A stretch of DNA of 64,000 nucleotides, from positions 1-64,000 of the forward strand of contig CAJWRM010000007.1 in the NCBI GenBank assembly GCA_913046365.1. Reading direction: 5' to 3'. Shown here piece after piece: positions 61,379 through 64,000 of this stretch. Every line of letters starts with the position of its first letter. The stretch's first letter is position 1. The notes under the pieces were generated by a model, which worked only from the letters and a program-made list of their open reading frames with translations, was not told the origin of the DNA and did not search any database. This DNA comes from an uncultured Flavobacteriales bacterium. GTDB taxonomy: Bacteria > Bacteroidota > Bacteroidia > Flavobacteriales_D > Crocinitomicaceae. A program made the translations under genes and the position numbers.

Positions 61379-61588
61379 CTCTAATAATCTTCTTATACTT
61401 TAACGTATTTGTTTGTGTTAGGTTGCTTGAGACTTTACAAAATTAATGCAATTTATTGTCTATAAAAATTAGCATGAATACATGCTGAATTATTGATAAG
61501 AATAAATCACTTTTAACTTTTTGATAAATAACATTTAACATTAGTAAATCTTGCTTACTTTTGCCTCGATTGAACTTTTAAAATTTAA

Positions 61589-62950
<1,362 letters not shown>

Positions 62951-62973
62951 TCCTCGAGTAATTTAAAGTAATT

Positions 62974-63005
62974 AAATAGCGCAGGTTAGCCTGCGCTATT
63001 TTTTT
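62974..63005 (+). terminator. Rho-independent terminator after gdhA
   Basis: AAATAGCGCAGG-TTAG-CCTGCGCTATTT, 12-bp perfect stem, T-run. Confidence 0.9.
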
Positions 63006-63053
63006 GTTTACGTATTTTCTTTTGTTTGATTGTCACATTTTCATGAAAGTCAC

Positions 63054-63061
63054 TATCTTTG
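63054..63061 (+). promoter_or_regulatory. -7 promoter motif TATCTTTG with TTG 21 nt upstream
   Basis: Matches Bacteroidota TTG-N19..21-TAnnTTTG; sits between the gdhA terminator and the 48-aa ORF. Confidence 0.5.
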
Positions 63062-63080
63062 TTTAGAACCTTTCTAAATA

Positions 63081-63227
63081 ATGAGAAAATTAGATCCTTC
63101 TATCATTGACCCCACGAGTCAGGATGTGTTTTTTCCTGATTGTGTACTCTCCTGTGATAAGAAAAAGAAGTGTTGTAAGAAATACAAAAAGAAAGGTTAT
63201 GCTTGTAAAAAGTGCCCTAAGTTTTAG
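63081..63227 (+). CDS. Unlisted small Cys/Lys-rich protein (48 aa)
   Basis: ATG...TAG translates MRKLDPSIIDPTSQDVFFPDCVLSCDKKKKCCKKYKKKGYACKKCPKF; absent from the supplied ORF track because of its length; preceded by a promoter-like motif. Confidence 0.7.
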   Translation: MRKLDPSIIDPTSQDVFFPDCVLSCDKKKKCCKKYKKKGYACKKCPKF

Positions 63228-63228
63228 G

Positions 63229-64000
63229 TTACTTTTTATAGAAAGGTAGTTTCACCACTTTTGCTTTGAGCATTTTATTTCGAACAGCTATAAAGATTTC
63301 CGAATCTATTTTATTTGAAGGTAAATTCACGTATCCTAATCCAATTCCCATTTTTAAAGAAGGCGACATTGTTCCTGAGGTAACTATACCGATACAATTC
63401 GACTCAGCGTCGAATATTTCATAATCTTTTCTAGGAATACCTCTATCAATCATTTCAAAAGCGACCAATTTTTTCTTTACACCCGCTTCTTTTTGTTTTA
63501 TCAAAAATTCACTATCAACAAAATCTTTCGTGAATTTAGTAATCCATCCGAGACCCGCTTCTAATGGTGAGGTCTCGTCATTGATATCATTTCCATATAA
63601 GCAGAAGCCCATCTCCAAACGGAGCGTATCTCTAGCTGCGAGACCAATTGGTTTTATGTTGAAGGCTTTTCCGGCCTCAAAAACCTTGTCCCAAAGTGCA
63701 TTTGCATCTTCATTTCTTACATAAATTTCAAATCCACCCGAACCCGTGTAACCTGTTGCAGAAATCATAACGTTGTCTATACCTGCAAAGCGGTTGTGTT
63801 GAAAGGTATAGTAAGTCATATTGCTGAGGTCAACCTCAGTTAAGCTTTGCATTGCTTTTGCGGCATCCGGTCCCTGAATCGCTAACAAAGAGTATTCGTC
63901 TGAAACGTTCTTCATCTCTACTCCTAAATCATTCTGCGAAGAAATCCAGTCCCAATCTTTCTGAATATTCGAAGCGTTGACCACTAAGAAATATTCATTT
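63229..64000 (-). CDS. gcvT: Glycine cleavage system aminomethyltransferase GcvT, C-terminal part (runs off the right edge)
   Basis: [66 protein letters not shown]; reading frame stays open past 63984 to the window edge. Confidence 0.95.
   Translation of the reverse strand, partial: NEYFLVVNASNIQKDWDWISSQNDLGVEMKNVSDEYSLLAIQGPDAAKAMQSLTEVDLSNMTYYTFQHNRFAGIDNVMISATGYTGSGGFEIYVRNEDANALWDKVFEAGKAFNIKPIGLAARDTLRLEMGFCLYGNDINDETSPLEAGLGWITKFTKDFVDSEFLIKQKEAGVKKKLVAFEMIDRGIPRKDYEIFDAESNCIGIVTSGTMSPSLKMGIGLGYVNLPSNKIDSEIFIAVRNKMLKAKVVKLPFYKK

Overview
This 64 kb window looks like a chromosomal segment from a low-GC marine Bacteroidota, probably Flavobacteriales. The evidence is the T9SS C-terminal sorting domains, SprB-like repeats, DUF4290 next to murA, bshC, TAnnTTTG promoter motifs and intronless dense coding. 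The content is mostly housekeeping: mdh, NifU-like protein, recQ, purB, ctaA, purE, tatA, an IcmF-type mutase, map, lpd, purL, murA, gdhA and partial mutL and gcvT at the edges. It also has one CAU-anticodon tRNA, five rho-independent terminators and accessory envelope or secreted proteins. I see no CRISPR array, prophage, transposase, rRNA or recognisable defence island. The points most worth a second look are: (i) a putative anti-sigma protein whose periplasmic part ends in a gliding/T9SS type-B-like (CHU_C-like) domain, next to an ECF sigma factor; (ii) a very large vanadium-haloperoxidase-like protein with all catalytic motifs plus tandem Ig-like repeats and a T9SS tail, overlapping by ATGA with an FG-GAP/VCBS secreted protein; (iii) an unannotated 48-aa Cys/Lys-rich small gene at 63081..63227 with its own promoter-like motif; (iv) inverted repeats upstream of recQ and in the haloperoxidase/marC divergent region; (v) several start codons placed 4-6 nt after a TAnnTTTG motif, suggesting leaderless mRNAs. 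All functional calls rest on reading the protein sequences by eye. No database search was run.
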